Assembly: GCA_017979445.1 (NCBI GenBank)
Contig: CM030714.1
Coordinates: 44,779,220 to 44,843,219 of the forward strand
DNA: 64,000 bases
Reading direction: 5' to 3'
Origin: Akebia trifoliata
Lineage: Eukaryota; Streptophyta; Magnoliopsida; Ranunculales; Lardizabalaceae
The notes below the pieces were generated by a model. It did not search any database, was not told where the DNA came from, and saw only the letters and a list, made by a program, of their open reading frames with translations. The stretch's first letter is position 1. Each line of letters starts with the position of its first letter. Below are positions 24,944 through 36,090 of the stretch, one piece after another. The translations under genes were made by a program, and so were the position numbers.

Positions 24944-25351
24944 GGCTGGTTCTGAGCATCAAAATAATGGGCTCTTTCTCTCCCCATTGCTCTATTATCC
25001 ACTGAGCCACTGAGGGGATTTCTGCAATGACCAAAATACCCTTCACATATGGAAATCTCAATCTTCAATGCGATAATGATATTATGGTCCCGGAGTCATC
25101 AAACAGTACACGATCGGACGTCCTCCCAAATGCCACGAGTAAAAGTCTAACTATGATGAATTTTCGATCGAGTCGTTCTAAACTGACTTCCTTTGACACT
25201 GCACTGATGTGGCAGTGTTTAAAGAACCATTTTTTTTTTAATTTTTTTCAAGATAGAATAAAAAAAAATCTGTGATTTTTTTTACACAATGTTGAGCGTT
25301 GTGTCGAAGGAAGTCAGTTCAATATTTTCCTTTTCAACCAACTATTCCAAC
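24944..25351. other. RPL6 5' flank and intergenic sequence
   Basis: The RPL6 5' UTR and promoter should lie here on the minus strand. I see no clear TATA box. No other gene is visible. Confidence 0.35.
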
Positions 25352-25947
25352 TAGGGGTGTCAATGGGTACTCATTCACCCGAATTGAAATTAGAATTAAA
25401 ATCCTTGGTTTCGATTCTCTTTTATTGGAATTGATTAGAGTGGGGTCTGAAATGGATCCAAACCATTAGATTCTATCCAACAGGTACCCATGAGTTTTCG
25501 AAACCGATTTATTTTGTTATTTCTTGTTATACTATAGACAGATGACTTAAGATATTTTTTTTTTGTTTTAAAATAATGCAAATTAAATAAAGTTGTTCAA
25601 ATTTTCATATAAATCATTGATTGAAGCTTAAAATGATCAGTCTCTTCTAAGAATTTATTACTTCGAAAAAAAAAAATTTGTAGTTTTGAAAAAAAAATAT
25701 TAACTTATGTTTTAGTATAACAAATTATAACTAAGTTAATAGATATGTTAATTTTTGAAAGAAAAAATGTGTTTTCAAATCATTATTCAATTCTCGAGAA
25801 TAACAATCGATGGGTATTTGTATCTTTTTGTGGTTTTGATTTCATTTATTTTGAAGTCAGACCTTGATTTAACAAGAATCAAAATCGAAATAAATATAAT
25901 GATTACAATTTTAAATTTCTTAGGAATTGTCTCATTTGCACCCTTTA
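25352..25947. mobile_element. hAT-like MITE
   Basis: The left end taggggtgtcaatggg is a typical plant hAT terminus. The right end read in reverse is taaagggtgcaaatgag, an imperfect inverted partner. The 8-bp flanks attccaac and tttccatc match at 6 of 8 positions, consistent with an aged hAT target-site duplication. No transposase is seen inside, so the element is non-autonomous. Confidence 0.55.
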
Positions 25948-25961
25948 TTTCCATCCCTAAC

Positions 25962-26189
25962 CATAGTTTTAAAACTCGGTTTCAGATCTTGTCTCGTCCA
26001 GGTCTGATATCGAGTCATTTCAAACGAGTTTTTCGATATATTTGAGACGTCTTGTTCAAAAAATCAAAAAATTTAACATGAGGTATTAAATCTCGATCAA
26101 AAAAGTGACTTGTGAGTTGATTTTGTTCAACTTCGATACCGAGTTAACTCGGACAATATATCTCGGTCCGTACAAGTTTTAAAACCATG
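25962..26189. mobile_element. 228-bp MITE with perfect 8-bp target-site duplication
   Basis: Termini catagttttaaaactcgg and, reversed, catggttttaaaacttgt form an inverted repeat. Both sides carry tccctaac (25954-25961 and 26190-26197). The interior is rich in TCG-containing words (gagtcatttcaaacgag, gacgtcttgttcaaa). A related nested pair is at 35879-36090 and a fragment near 13800-13890. The 8-bp duplication suggests a hAT-type mobiliser. Confidence 0.8.
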
Positions 26190-26722
26190 TCCCTAACCAG
26201 AGAGGGAAAAAAAACAAGGGCAAAAAGTTAATAGTAATTTTAACTGTTGGACTTGAGAACGTTTTCTATGCTCTAGGCCCATTATACAGTCCACGACCTT
26301 AGAGAAAAAAAAAAAAAAAAAAGCTTACAACAGTATGATATAATGGTTTAATGATCTTGAGAATTTATGTTTTTAAATGGGTCATCCAATCTTGACTCCA
26401 ATTGTGAAAATAAATGCACATGTTTATTCATAATCCTGATAATGAAAATATGAAATCCAACTATTGAGATTGATCTGTCATCCTAATCATTAGACTTCGA
26501 CGTTTGGATGGTTGGGAATGTGTGTGACCATATGAGTTCTTTTCAGTTCACCAATCTTGATTCTTTTTAAATGATAATGCTACTCTCACCAAGGGGTTGA
26601 CGCTCTCCATCATCATGATCGTTGGGATGGTAGGGTTCCGAAGAAAATTGTATCTCTAAGAAAATGTGAATTTAATATCCATAGAAGATTGAAACTAATC
26701 TCGAGGAAATTTGTGTTTCCCG

Positions 26723-26767
26723 CCCCCCCCCCCCCCCCCCCCAAAAAAAAAAAAAAAAAAAAAAAAA
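26723..26767 (+). repeat. C20-A25 homopolymer tract
   Basis: Twenty C (26723-26742) run directly into 25 A (26743-26767). Such tracts are error-prone in assemblies. The length should be treated as approximate. Confidence 0.9.
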
Positions 26768-27244
26768 TATCATAAATCAATTTACGCCATACCAATCTTA
26801 TATTTGAGGCCTTAGGCTATATTAAAGAATCAAGGAAATTAATTATAAAATTATATATGAATCCCATCTTGTTCGGCTAAAATGATGAAGGATTACTATC
26901 TAACCAAATTTTGAATCACCGCTAAAGCACTCCAACGCACTCTGCAAGTTATGTACTCCAAATTTTTTGAAGAAAATAAAGAGGGAGAGAAGTAAAGAAG
27001 AGAGTGAGATTCTCTCTCTTTACCCATTGGCCGTCAAGATGATGGCAATTGAGTAACATCTTACTGTAACTGAATTTTGGATAGAATTAAAAAAAAAAAA
27101 AAAAAAAAAGATACATTAAATATTTATGGAGAGCCATTTTGGCTAGTATCATTAGAGTGCAAACTCTTTGAACGGCCAAAATGACTCCATAATAAAATGC
27201 CTGTCTATTATGCCTAGCCTGTATTGTGATGGAGTCGCTCTTAC

Positions 27245-28374
27245 TAGGGGTGTACATTGGATTGGATAAATCCGAGAATCGAACCAATTCGAAGTTTTTG
27301 AATTGGATTGATTCGGATTGAACACACTCATGGTTCGGGTACGGATCAAAAGAAAAAAATCCGATTGATTTAGTTCGATTTTGGATTAGACATATAATAG
27401 AACTAAACTAATCTGAAATCCGAATCAAATTTATATATAATATTAATATATATTTATATCTTTAATTATTAAAAAAACAGAACTCTCGTTCTGTATTTCT
27501 CTCTTCTTCCAGTTAGAAGAAGCTGAAAACTCAGCCGCCACCATCGTTCGTCTCTCTCACTCACCTCGCTATCTCGTTGAAAAACGAAGAGGTAACTCTC
27601 TCTCTCTCTTAACTGTGTTATGAAGAGGTAACAGTGACACTAACCCATATTACATCTGTGGATTGGATTGGTTTATACGTCACCTTCACCTTTCGTGTTC
27701 TTCAATAATACAATGTTGAGTTCTTCTAAGATCTTTGCCTCCACATGCGGTGACTTCGCAATCACCTAGAAGAACTAAGCAAGAGCTGTACCAGTTGAAT
27801 CTCGACCCACGAAAAGGAAGCTCAACCCTGTATCTTTAAGGAACTTTTCACCTTTAGGTAGCAAATCATTCCTTGAAATTTCTTCTGAAGAAGTCATGTA
27901 AGCTGTTATTAGATTAGTTTCTTCCACACCTTTAAGCATATCTTCTCTCTTTGAGGATATGAATTGTGACATATATCGATCTATGGTTTTCTTTGCCTTC
28001 ACCAATTTCTTCTCCTTCCCGATCATCAACCAACAACATAATTTCCACCATGTTTTAGGAATTACATGCCTATAGTAGCAACATCAATCGCCTTGGAAAA
28101 TTCGTTAATAGGAAAGTTCCTAGAAAGATAATTAGGATTCTTCCCAAATGTAACAGCAAAAATATTGTCGAAAGCAAACCTCAAGAACACATCTTCCAAA
28201 TCAGCAACAGATGAGAATCGAGAACCGATCCGAACCAAGATTGGATTGGATTGGATTGGTTCGGTTCTATAGGGTAATTGGATTGGTTCGATTCAAAATT
28301 TGTAGAACCAATCATGTTTGATTCAATTCCAATTTTGTCAAAATCCGAACCAATCTGAACTATGTGCACCCCTA
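27245..28374. mobile_element. hAT-like non-autonomous element carrying a P450 fragment
   Basis: The left terminus taggggtgtacattggattgg and the right terminus (reversed) taggggtgcacatag match at 9 of the first 10 bases. Flanking 8-mers gctcttac (27237-27244) and gctcttat (28375-28382) match at 7 of 8. Both signs are those of a hAT element. The subterminal regions are full of ttggattgg/ttcggtt words, typical of hAT subterminal repeats. No transposase is present. The interior holds a cytochrome P450 fragment (27676-28210), so it resembles a Pack-type gene-capturing element of 1,130 bp. Confidence 0.8.
27676..28210 (-). pseudogene. Cytochrome P450 fragment (CYP86/CYP96-like), captured
   Basis: Minus-strand translation follows the middle of a CYP96/CYP86 protein: DLEDVFLRFAFDNI, then a frameshift near 28065-28070, IPKTWWKL, GKEKKLVKAKKTIDRYMSQF, and the I-helix region FLFVGRDSTGTALA (AGxDT-like, here VGRDST). 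The next expected residues WFFW are both hit: each Trp codon reads TAG, giving two stops around 27765-27775. KSPHVEAKILEEL then follows to about 27690. The N-terminal third, the ExxR motif and the haem-binding Cys loop are absent. P450s of this clan commonly lack introns, so a genomic capture would look like this. It cannot encode an enzyme. Confidence 0.82.
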
Positions 28375-28843
28375 GCTCTTATGGCCTTCTTCGGTTCTTC
28401 TCATAAATTTTCCCCAAAATCTCATTCTAAAAGGGCAATAAAAAGTAAAACAGTACACTGCAATCTCTGGAGTTCATCTTTGATTCATTTTTTACCAAAA
28501 AAATAAAAAATAAAAATTGAAAGATCATTTGAATCATGACCCACTTTTTAACTGGGTTCCATTGTAAATCAAATTTCAACATGATTAGATGAAAACTTTC
28601 AGTTCTACTCTCTAAGGGAACTGGGAAGTTTGGGAAAATTAGGTAACACCCCAAAGAAAAGTTTTTACCTGGGATGATTGTGAACATAAGATTGCATTTA
28701 TCTCTCTGCCCTGCCAAAGGTGAGGATCTTTCAAAAGGTCGGTGTCTCGAGTTGGGGTTTTCAACATGAGAACAGTTTGATAGCTCCTCCCCTTGAGCTA
28801 GATCGATCATTTCATACATCACTTTTAAAACATTTACGTGCCG

Positions 28844-28852
28844 CCCCCCCCC

Positions 28853-28905
<53 letters not shown>
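28844..28905 (+). repeat. C26 tract followed by (AC)n microsatellite
   Basis: Twenty-six C (28844-28869) run into about 18 AC units. The tract is purely repetitive; open frames across it are artefacts. Confidence 0.9.
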
Positions 28906-28907
<2 letters not shown>

Positions 28908-28993
28908 GAGCAATAGGAGCTAGCATACATTCATGATCTTGAACATATGTGTTAGTAATTGATCTAGCGCCAGTGGGCAACAAACTAAGAGAA

Positions 28994-29497
28994 ACTCAGT
29001 GGCAATGGTCTGGCATATTCAACGAAGACAAATTGCAGTCTTATTATTAGAAGAAAATTCAAGTTTTAAGTAACTAAAAGAGTAAAGACCCATAAGAACT
29101 TGGATGAAAATGGTGAAAGCAGATAAGAACTCACTCTCAATAACAGATTAATTGGCTTTGGACAGAATGAAATGGAGTCAAAAAATTAGTTCAGTCGACC
29201 TTAAATCTTTTGGATAATGTTTTGTTGCTGATGGATTAAGTGGAGACTCAGTGGCAATGGTCTGGCATATTCAACGAAGACAAATTGCAGCCTTATTATT
29301 AGAAAAAAATTCAAGTTTTAAGTAACTAAAAGAGCAAAGACCAATAAGAACTTGGATGAAAATGGTGAAAGCAGATAAGAACTCACTCTCAATAACAGAT
29401 TAATTGGCTTTGGACAGAATGAAATGGAGTCAAAAAATTAGTTCAGTCGACTCCAAATCTTTTGGATAATGTTTTGTTGTTGACGGATTAAGTGGAG
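28994..29497 (+). repeat. Tandem duplication, two units of 252 bp
   Basis: Unit 1 (28994-29245) and unit 2 (29246-29497) both start actcagtggcaatggtctgg and differ at few positions, so the duplication is recent. Each unit ends in RTE/SINE-like 3' words (ttcagtcgac, ttggataatgttttgttg), so an old retroelement tail was duplicated. It lies between the hAT element and COX16, just past the COX16 3' end. Confidence 0.9.
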
Positions 29498-29615
29498 AAA
29501 TTGCTCAACTAAGACTCATGATAACTAAAATAGAGTGAAGAAATCTTGTACACTTCCATATCATGAGTGTATATTATTGAGGCTTACATGGTAAGAAAGA
29601 AAAACTATTGAGAGT

Positions 29616-30630
29616 CTAATTTCTGCTTGACTTGCCTTCATTTGGTTTGGGGATTCTCTTATACTCATAGTTGTTTATGTCGACTTTATCTTGCAAAGCC
29701 TGTACACAAGATGAAGAATTGGTTATGTTTCTACACGGAAGGGTGGAAATAAAAATGTCCCCACTTGTATTGAATTTCATTTTAAGATATATAAGCAAAT
29801 GTTCTACCTTGAGCTCCTCCTCCAATGATATCTTCTTTGGCTTATACCCTTCCACAGCCCCTGTTCTCGACAGTGCTTTTGTAGTTTCAATGATCTCCCA
29901 CTCATGCTCATCTTTCACCTTTGCAACATCCTTACTGTAGTACAAAGTCCCACATACATCAAATGAAAAGCCAGAAGTGGGGGTGTGGACTTCAAACAGC
30001 AAAGAAGCCTTCTTAAAACCAAAATCATTTCTATAGCAATGAAGCGTATACATAGCAAAAAAAAAACAGATGACCATAAAGGTGGTGTAAACGCATATAC
30101 GTGGCTCTATTTATAGATCGTACTTGATTAGTAAGATGGTCTGAAATCCAAACGGTAAGAATGTCTCCCCACAGATAAATAAAAATATATAATCTGTATC
30201 ATAAAACGCAATGGTTGATCCCACTCTAGCTAAAGTTGTGGGGTATAAACGTCCCACTCCACCTACAGTGGAGTGGAGTCCACACTACCCCACTTTTTTG
30301 CCTTTCCTCTTCAGCACCTTCAACTCAATTTCCAATGAGTTAATGTTTATTGTCAACCAAGTATCAAGTTGAACTGTGGTTCACTTTATTTTAAGATAGA
30401 TATGGAATCTTAGTATTTGAACTGTATGTTAATAGCACTAACCTGCCTTGCAAGAGATGGCCAAGACCAAAAGCCCCAAATATGGTGAGTGAAATGAGTG
30501 GAAGCCCATATCTGATGAATGGATATTTCCTACCCCATCTTTTGAATTCAGATGCTGAACGTTGAATCTTAGAAGTAGTAGCTTCTAGATTTACCTTCCT
30601 AGGATCATCCATTGTTGTTTCAGTAGTCAT
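29616..30630 (-). CDS. COX16: Cytochrome c oxidase assembly protein COX16
   Basis: Mitochondrial inner-membrane assembly factor for complex IV; in yeast and human it acts in maturation of the copper-carrying COX2 module. Exons: 30630-30443 (188 nt), 29934-29808 (127 nt) and 29699-29616 (84 nt), giving 132 aa. The N-terminal part is hydrophilic, then [19 protein letters not shown] leads into one membrane segment ([18 protein letters not shown], about residues 46-63). The C-terminal domain has [20 protein letters not shown] and [20 protein letters not shown], as in plant COX16 proteins that I recall at about 126 aa. Splice phases agree. The start is the first ATG of the exon; a second ATG seven codons on (MDDPRK) is possible. 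The open frame 29616-30077 read without splicing is a composite of exons 2, 3 and intron. Confidence 0.92.
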
Positions 30631-32937
30631 TTCTCACAACTGAGACTGCATTGTGACGTCCAGATCATTTATTAGTAAAGAAATTCTCACATTGATAAAG
30701 AAAAATGGAATCATCCTCTGATATATTGTGCCTTGTAAAATCATGCTTAAAACATGGGAATCTAATACAATAATAAAGTGCTCTGTAATTCATGTTTGAA
30801 ACATGGAATATTATTTGCAAGTGTGCAAGCATGATTTGGGAGCTGCAGCAGGTTCTCGAAAAAATTATGAAGCAAGAGCAAGGGAAGCATCAACAAAAAA
30901 TTCTCAATTTTTTTTTTTATTGAAACAGACCACATTTACTAACTTCAATAATGACGCCTCTACGAACCACTAACTATTTCAAGAGATCCATTCAGAATTT
31001 CTTTTTTAATAAGCAAGGGAGTTGGTGGGTGAAAATGGGTTTTGAACCCAAGTCACGGTATCAACATTCAAAGAATTCAATCAAATTAGCAAGCTGGCAC
31101 TTTCGGGTCACAAATTTAATGAAAAATCAAAGTGTGATGGATGAAGAAAACCCCTAATTCAAAGCTAAAATAATAAGGGATGCAAATCAAGCCAGCAGTC
31201 ATGTCCTGCATCATAAAATCTCATGAATGACAGTCTATTTCAACTGATCAATTCTCATATTCAACTATGATTTAATTTCACAAACATGTCCCCTTGCAAT
31301 GCTATAATTCGTTACTACTTCCAAAAAATTCCATCAATCACACTGATATCTTGTTTGGATTTGGATTTGAAGTTGGCAAAGACTTAAAAGAACAAATTAT
31401 AATCAATGGAAGATTTGAAGATTCCTCCCATGAATATCAAAACTTTAACCTTGAAGACAATATTTCTTCAAAGGATGATCCCAATTTACTAGCTAGATTT
31501 AGATGAGACTTTCATGGCTATCAAATGATATTGTCATTGATTAGTTTATGATTCTAGATGGTTGGAATTTGACGACATAAAGATTATGTTATGATGTATC
31601 TTAAAATCTTGTCTCGAAGCAATGTTTTGGTCAAGAGAAAAATCTATATTGTCTCAACTGAAACATACCAATACATTCTGATATATGTTTCATATCAGTC
31701 TCGACAAATACTGATCCATATCAACTGAGGCATTCTCATACTATATGGTATTTTGAATCATAGGCATATGAGTATCAATGTACACCAAATACAACAAAAC
31801 CTAATCTAATAGTCCAATAGAATTGATTATACTAGCTTTGCTTTCCCATCTTATTGAAGCTTTAGTTTTTAAACAGGGGTTCACAGATTAGCTAGAGACC
31901 TTAAATAGTATTGAATCATCACTATGAAGATACATAAATATTTAACAGAATAAGAAGAAAGAATAAAAGTCAAAAATCAAACACAATCATAGTAGATCGC
32001 TTTCTAAGAAAAATATTATCAAACACCAAACATAAACCCTAACATCTGCCTTAAAAGATCACCAACTACCATTCAGCAATGAAGTTACTAAACATATGGA
32101 TATAAAACAAATAAAGAAGATTGCCAAATCTCAAAATCTCCCAATCTTCATGGAGGCTTCGGCCAATTTGTGCCCTAAAAGTGTTCGAAGATGGATTTAA
32201 AAGGTTGTTAAAGAGCATCATGAACAGTAACTATTCCATCCTAGCATCAAATATTACTAGACTTTTTTGATCAACACAAAGAAACAGATAGGTATACATT
32301 GCATTCAAATCAAGGAAAAAAGAAAAACTGTTTGATTTGTGTTCAATACTCGCCTTCACCTACTAAGTACAAACCGCTAACTCGCTTGCTTAACAAAAAT
32401 TTAAAAAAAGAAGAGGAAAGATTGGAGGTCTTTATATCTTGAAGGACTAAGTAAACCTGAAAACCTAATTTTTATAATCAGCTACTGACAGGGCATGCTT
32501 GTGGAAAAATTACAGTGAGGTCAACGAGCAGTTCTTCATGGTTTTAGCTCTATTTTCGAATTCTGAAACGAATGAACAAAACCCATATCAGAATAGAGCT
32601 CAAATAGATGGGTAGTTCCATGGAGTGATTAAATCCTTAAAAAATTCAATCAAGAACAAAATTTAACCATAACGGTTCACCAAAAGAACGTGAAAAATAA
32701 CAAAAATTATTAAATGGCACAGATCAAAAAGCAGTAGGTGGATTCTACGAGCACGTCATTTAAGATTTTGCGAAAACCTAATGAAGCAATCGTGAGTTTC
32801 AAAAAGAACGAAAAAACTGACCTAGTTTTTATTGTGTTCTTCAGATTCATGATTCCGCATATTTCAATCCATCCATCGTCCTTGTTATTGTGTTAATGGA
32901 GAAAGAAATTGAGACTAGTGGTTATAATGGAAAGATT
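30631..32937. other. COX16 upstream region, no recognised gene
   Basis: No conserved protein is seen. A 5'-UTR intron of COX16 is conceivable: an acceptor-like caatgcag at 30643-30650 on the minus strand and a donor-like ag|gtcagt near 32820. This is not supported further. Confidence 0.3.
30985..31105 (-). repeat. Possible tRNA-derived SINE fragment
   Basis: On the minus strand gggttcaaaaccc (31037-31049) fits a pol III B box, preceded by an A-box-like cagcttgctaattt near 31085-31100 and followed by an A-rich stretch. No target-site duplication was found. Confidence 0.3.
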
Positions 32938-33022
32938 CTATTGACACATCGATTTTTTACTTATAACACACTAACATTTTTGGGTGTTACAAGTAAAAAT
33001 TAGTGTGTTAATAGAAGTTCCC
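32938..33022. repeat. Very short foldback MITE
   Basis: Inverted arms of about 33 bp: tctattgacacatcgattt with its complement at 33000-33018, and ttacttataacac with gtgttacaagtaa. The loop is only a few bases. A related hairpin is at 35655-35745. Confidence 0.6.
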
Positions 33023-33063
33023 TTACCATTGCTCTCGATGGGCAGGTTTTTGAGTCATACGAT

Positions 33064-33288
33064 ATGTTTGGTAACACTTCTTAAGTTTCTTGTTTTCTGT
33101 TTTTTGATTTCTAGTTCAAAACGTTTGAATTTATCAAGCGACCCACGTAGCTCTTTCAGAACTTCTGAATTTCGGTTATGGAGTCTGGAATCTAAAACGA
33201 AATAAATGAAATCAAAATTTTTGAAATTTGAATTTTAAAGGTGGACCACCTCCATTCAGACTTCAAAAGTATTACCAAACACACACTT
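33064..33288. mobile_element. MITE with GTTTGGTAAYACTT ends
   Basis: tgtttggtaacactt near 33067 is inverted by aagtattaccaaacac near 33267-33282. No target-site duplication could be fixed. The interior is AT-rich. Confidence 0.5.
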
Positions 33289-34099
33289 AAACTCGTCTAA
33301 AAGAGGTGGGCTCAACCTTATACCCCTATCAGGCCTAAGTTGACTAAGTCCTGGGGCAGGCCACTAACTAATTAAGAGTGGGCTTTAGATCCACTCTGTA
33401 CATTTAGTTTAGGTGATTGATTCATAAAGTTTAGGAACTCAGGACAGTTCAAGTAGCTATACATTGTCTTACCTTGGAGCTAGCGCTCCTTCGTTGCATA
33501 TGCATTTCACGGATGCACACTTATAGAGAAGACTAGGCCAACCAACTTTTTTTTTTTCCGCTAAGCAAGCAAAGGATTAATGGCTAATAGAAGTGAACAT
33601 GGGTTCAACGGGAATTGACCTAGGTAATGGAACATTGAATTTTAATGCAAAAGTATGCGTCTATCTATTTATTACAAATATGGGTAGACGTAGTAACGGA
33701 CTGCGCACTATTAAGTGCTAAACCAACTCAAAATTGACAAGTTAAAATTTTAGAACCCGCCCTACTTTTGAAGGCTCAAAATAAAGGTCCTAACCCTTAT
33801 TTTTGCAAGTAGGTCAAGGCTCTACCACAATAAGATAGGTGCAACAAACAACATCGGATTTCTACTAAAGTTGATCACAACAAAGTGAGGAATATGGGTA
33901 AGTGATGCAAACCTCAACTAATAACATTTGTGGTAACCATTTTTGTCTTTACTTAAGATCGTGATAGTTACTACCAAAATATATAATGATTCTCACGTAA
34001 CAAAGCAGGGTCCAAGCTCCCAAGCTTATTTAAATCAATATCTTAAAATAATTCACATTTGAATGATATCACATAAGGGCATTCTTAACTAATATCTAA

Positions 34100-34330
34100 C
34101 TTAAATTTGAGCTCGACCTGATACCTAGCTCATTTTTGATATACTCCTTAGCTTGTATTTGACAAGTCTAAGCTCGTATTTGATCTCTAGCTTATATATG
34201 ACCTAAACACAAGCTTGTATCAAATACTTAGCTCGTTTCTAATCTAATCCCTAACTCATATCTGACTTGAACCCGAACTCGTATCTAGTCTCTAGCTCGT
34301 ATATAATCCCTAGTATATATCTAAATTTAA
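34100..34330 (+). repeat. Degenerate short tandem repeats
   Basis: The word agctcgtatytgacct and variants (agcttgtatttgac, actcatatctgactt, agctcgtatataatc) recur about eight times at 25-40 bp intervals. This may be an internal repeat of the LTR-like sequence that follows. Confidence 0.6.
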
Positions 34331-34479
34331 GCATATTCTTTCACATTAAATAAAATGCAAGTAGGACTTTATCAAATTGATGGGACATCACATGTCAGAA
34401 TTCTTCACTTATCTACTTTGCATTAATGATTTAAAACATTTATGCATTAGACTCAGATGTTTGCTTATAAGTGATTGAC

Positions 34480-34880
34480 ATATCTTTCAAAGCATTCAAA
34501 TGCATCTCAAGTACCCAACTCATTATACACCTAGACAAGTAATGTGGTGACATGTGTCTCTAAGACTTGCCTATAAGTATACATTCTAAAAACTAAAGAG
34601 GGGGGTTGGTTGGTTGGATGAGTTATAATCTCTAGATCACTTAATACTATTCATCTTGTTCTTTATTCATCTTTTTTCTATCTGAGTATTAACTTGAGTG
34701 TTAGAGCATCCTTGGCAAGCACGCACTGGGACCTCATCCTCCTTGCCTTCTACCACCGAAAAGTGGTGAATAAGAGGATATTAACTATTGCCAATGAAGA
34801 AAAATGTTCATTGGATCAAGATCAAGTCCACCATCAGAAGAGGTCAACCAAGTCAGCACCAACAAAAAATAAAAATCTTT
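34480..34880 (+). mobile_element. Possible LTR retrotransposon remnant (solo LTR part)
   Basis: A TATA-like cctataagtataca at about 34567 is followed by attaacttgagtgttagagc and a CG-containing tail. This is the layout of R-U5 in many plant Ty3/gypsy LTRs (ACTTGAGYGTYGGAG). No matching second LTR, PBS or PPT was found. Confidence 0.35.
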
Positions 34881-35654
34881 AGATCAAAATCAAATCTACA
34901 ATTAGAATAATATTCTTATCTCAAGGAGTGGAAGCCCAAAAAAGCCTCCACAACATTATTCCTACCTTGTTCTTGATCTTCATTCCTTCAAGTTCTTCAA
35001 GCTTTGAGCAAGGTTTTTTAGGCTTGAAATGGGTTGAGTGGGAAAATTGCAATAATTATTTAAGATTTGGCATAGTATGGACATGAATACTTATACACAA
35101 CATATCTGATTTTGATTTTTTCGGCACAATTTTCCCTAATTGACTTTTATCCAATTATTAAGATAGGGCATCCAATTTAACATTCGAGCTTCATTATCCA
35201 TCACCAAAATCTCAAAAGGTACATTTTGTTTTGCCTTGTCATTGTGGACTACTCCGTTGTACATGTCATTACATAATTTGCATTTCATATATTGGTTCTT
35301 GAAGACTAGACCAATGAGAGATTTTTTTATATCCGTTCTATAGGATCAGACACGCACTTATACAACAATCTTGCTCTTTGATTTTCATTGGATTTTGCTT
35401 CAACTTTTAAAAGTCTTGCCATTTTAGGAATTAATTCATTACAAGATTCTATCACCCTTCAATAGTTAAATCTCAAGAATATATTTGAATTTTGGGAAGG
35501 AAAACCAATGGTTTGAGGCAAGAGGTTGAAGGTTTTTTCTTTTTTTTTTCCTCAATGAAATTGTTGACCCAAATAGACAAAGGTTTTATTTTCTCCATCA
35601 TTGCTAGTTAAGCTCTATCAAGTATCAACAACAAATATTTAGCTAAGAGAAACT

Positions 35655-35745
35655 CTTGTGGCCCACCAACTTTTACTTACAACACACCAATCCTTCTAAA
35701 ATTAGTTTACATATAGATTGGTGTGTTAATAAAAGTTCTATTAGT
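35655..35745. repeat. Short foldback, relative of 32938-33022
   Basis: acttacaacacaccaat pairs with attggtgtgttaataa across a 25-bp loop, and the flanking words aactttta/aaaagttc are also inverted. Confidence 0.55.
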
Positions 35746-35878
35746 TCATGATCAAAAAAAGGGGTGGGAGGAAACAAAGTGAAAAGAAGATCAAGTTCAA
35801 CTTTAATCTAACAATAGTCAGTATTTGATTTCTTCTGCTATCATTCTCTCATTTTCATAACTAGTTACGCAGAAATAT

Positions 35879-36090
35879 GGCTTTAAAACTCATTTTGATG
35901 TATCATCTTGTCCAAGAACGAGTTTTTTGATACATTTGAGTCGTCTCGTTCAAAAATGAGAAAAATGAACTATGGTTTTAAATCTCGTCCAATACGTTTA
36001 ACTTGTCTATCTGTCTCATTGGTGGATGATACCGAGATGTATCGGATGAGTCGTCTCGATCTCAGACAAGATTTAAAACCAATCATAGAA
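35879..36090. mobile_element. TTTTAAAAC-ended MITE, nested double copy
   Basis: ggctttaaaactcatttt starts one copy; a second terminus, tatggttttaaatctcg, lies inside at about 35972. Both share the right end near 36075 (caagatttaaaaccaat). The interior words gagtcgtctcg and caaaaatgag match the 228-bp MITE at 25962. It looks like one copy inserted into or duplicated within another. Confidence 0.6.

Noticed and set aside
28427..28930. 167-residue minus-strand open frame with Val/Cys and Gly runs
   Set aside because: The runs come from the (AC)n and poly-C tracts; the rest has no family resemblance.
28994..29497. CRISPR-like or satellite array
   Set aside because: Only two units of 252 bp with no spacer structure; a simple tandem duplication in a plant genome.
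29808..30077. Unspliced 153-residue frame as a separate gene downstream of COX16
   Set aside because: It contains COX16 exons 2 and 3 in the right order with good splice sites; the start and middle are intron.
30643..32823. 5'-UTR intron of COX16
   Set aside because: Possible splice words exist at both ends, but nothing ties the distal exon to the gene without transcript data.
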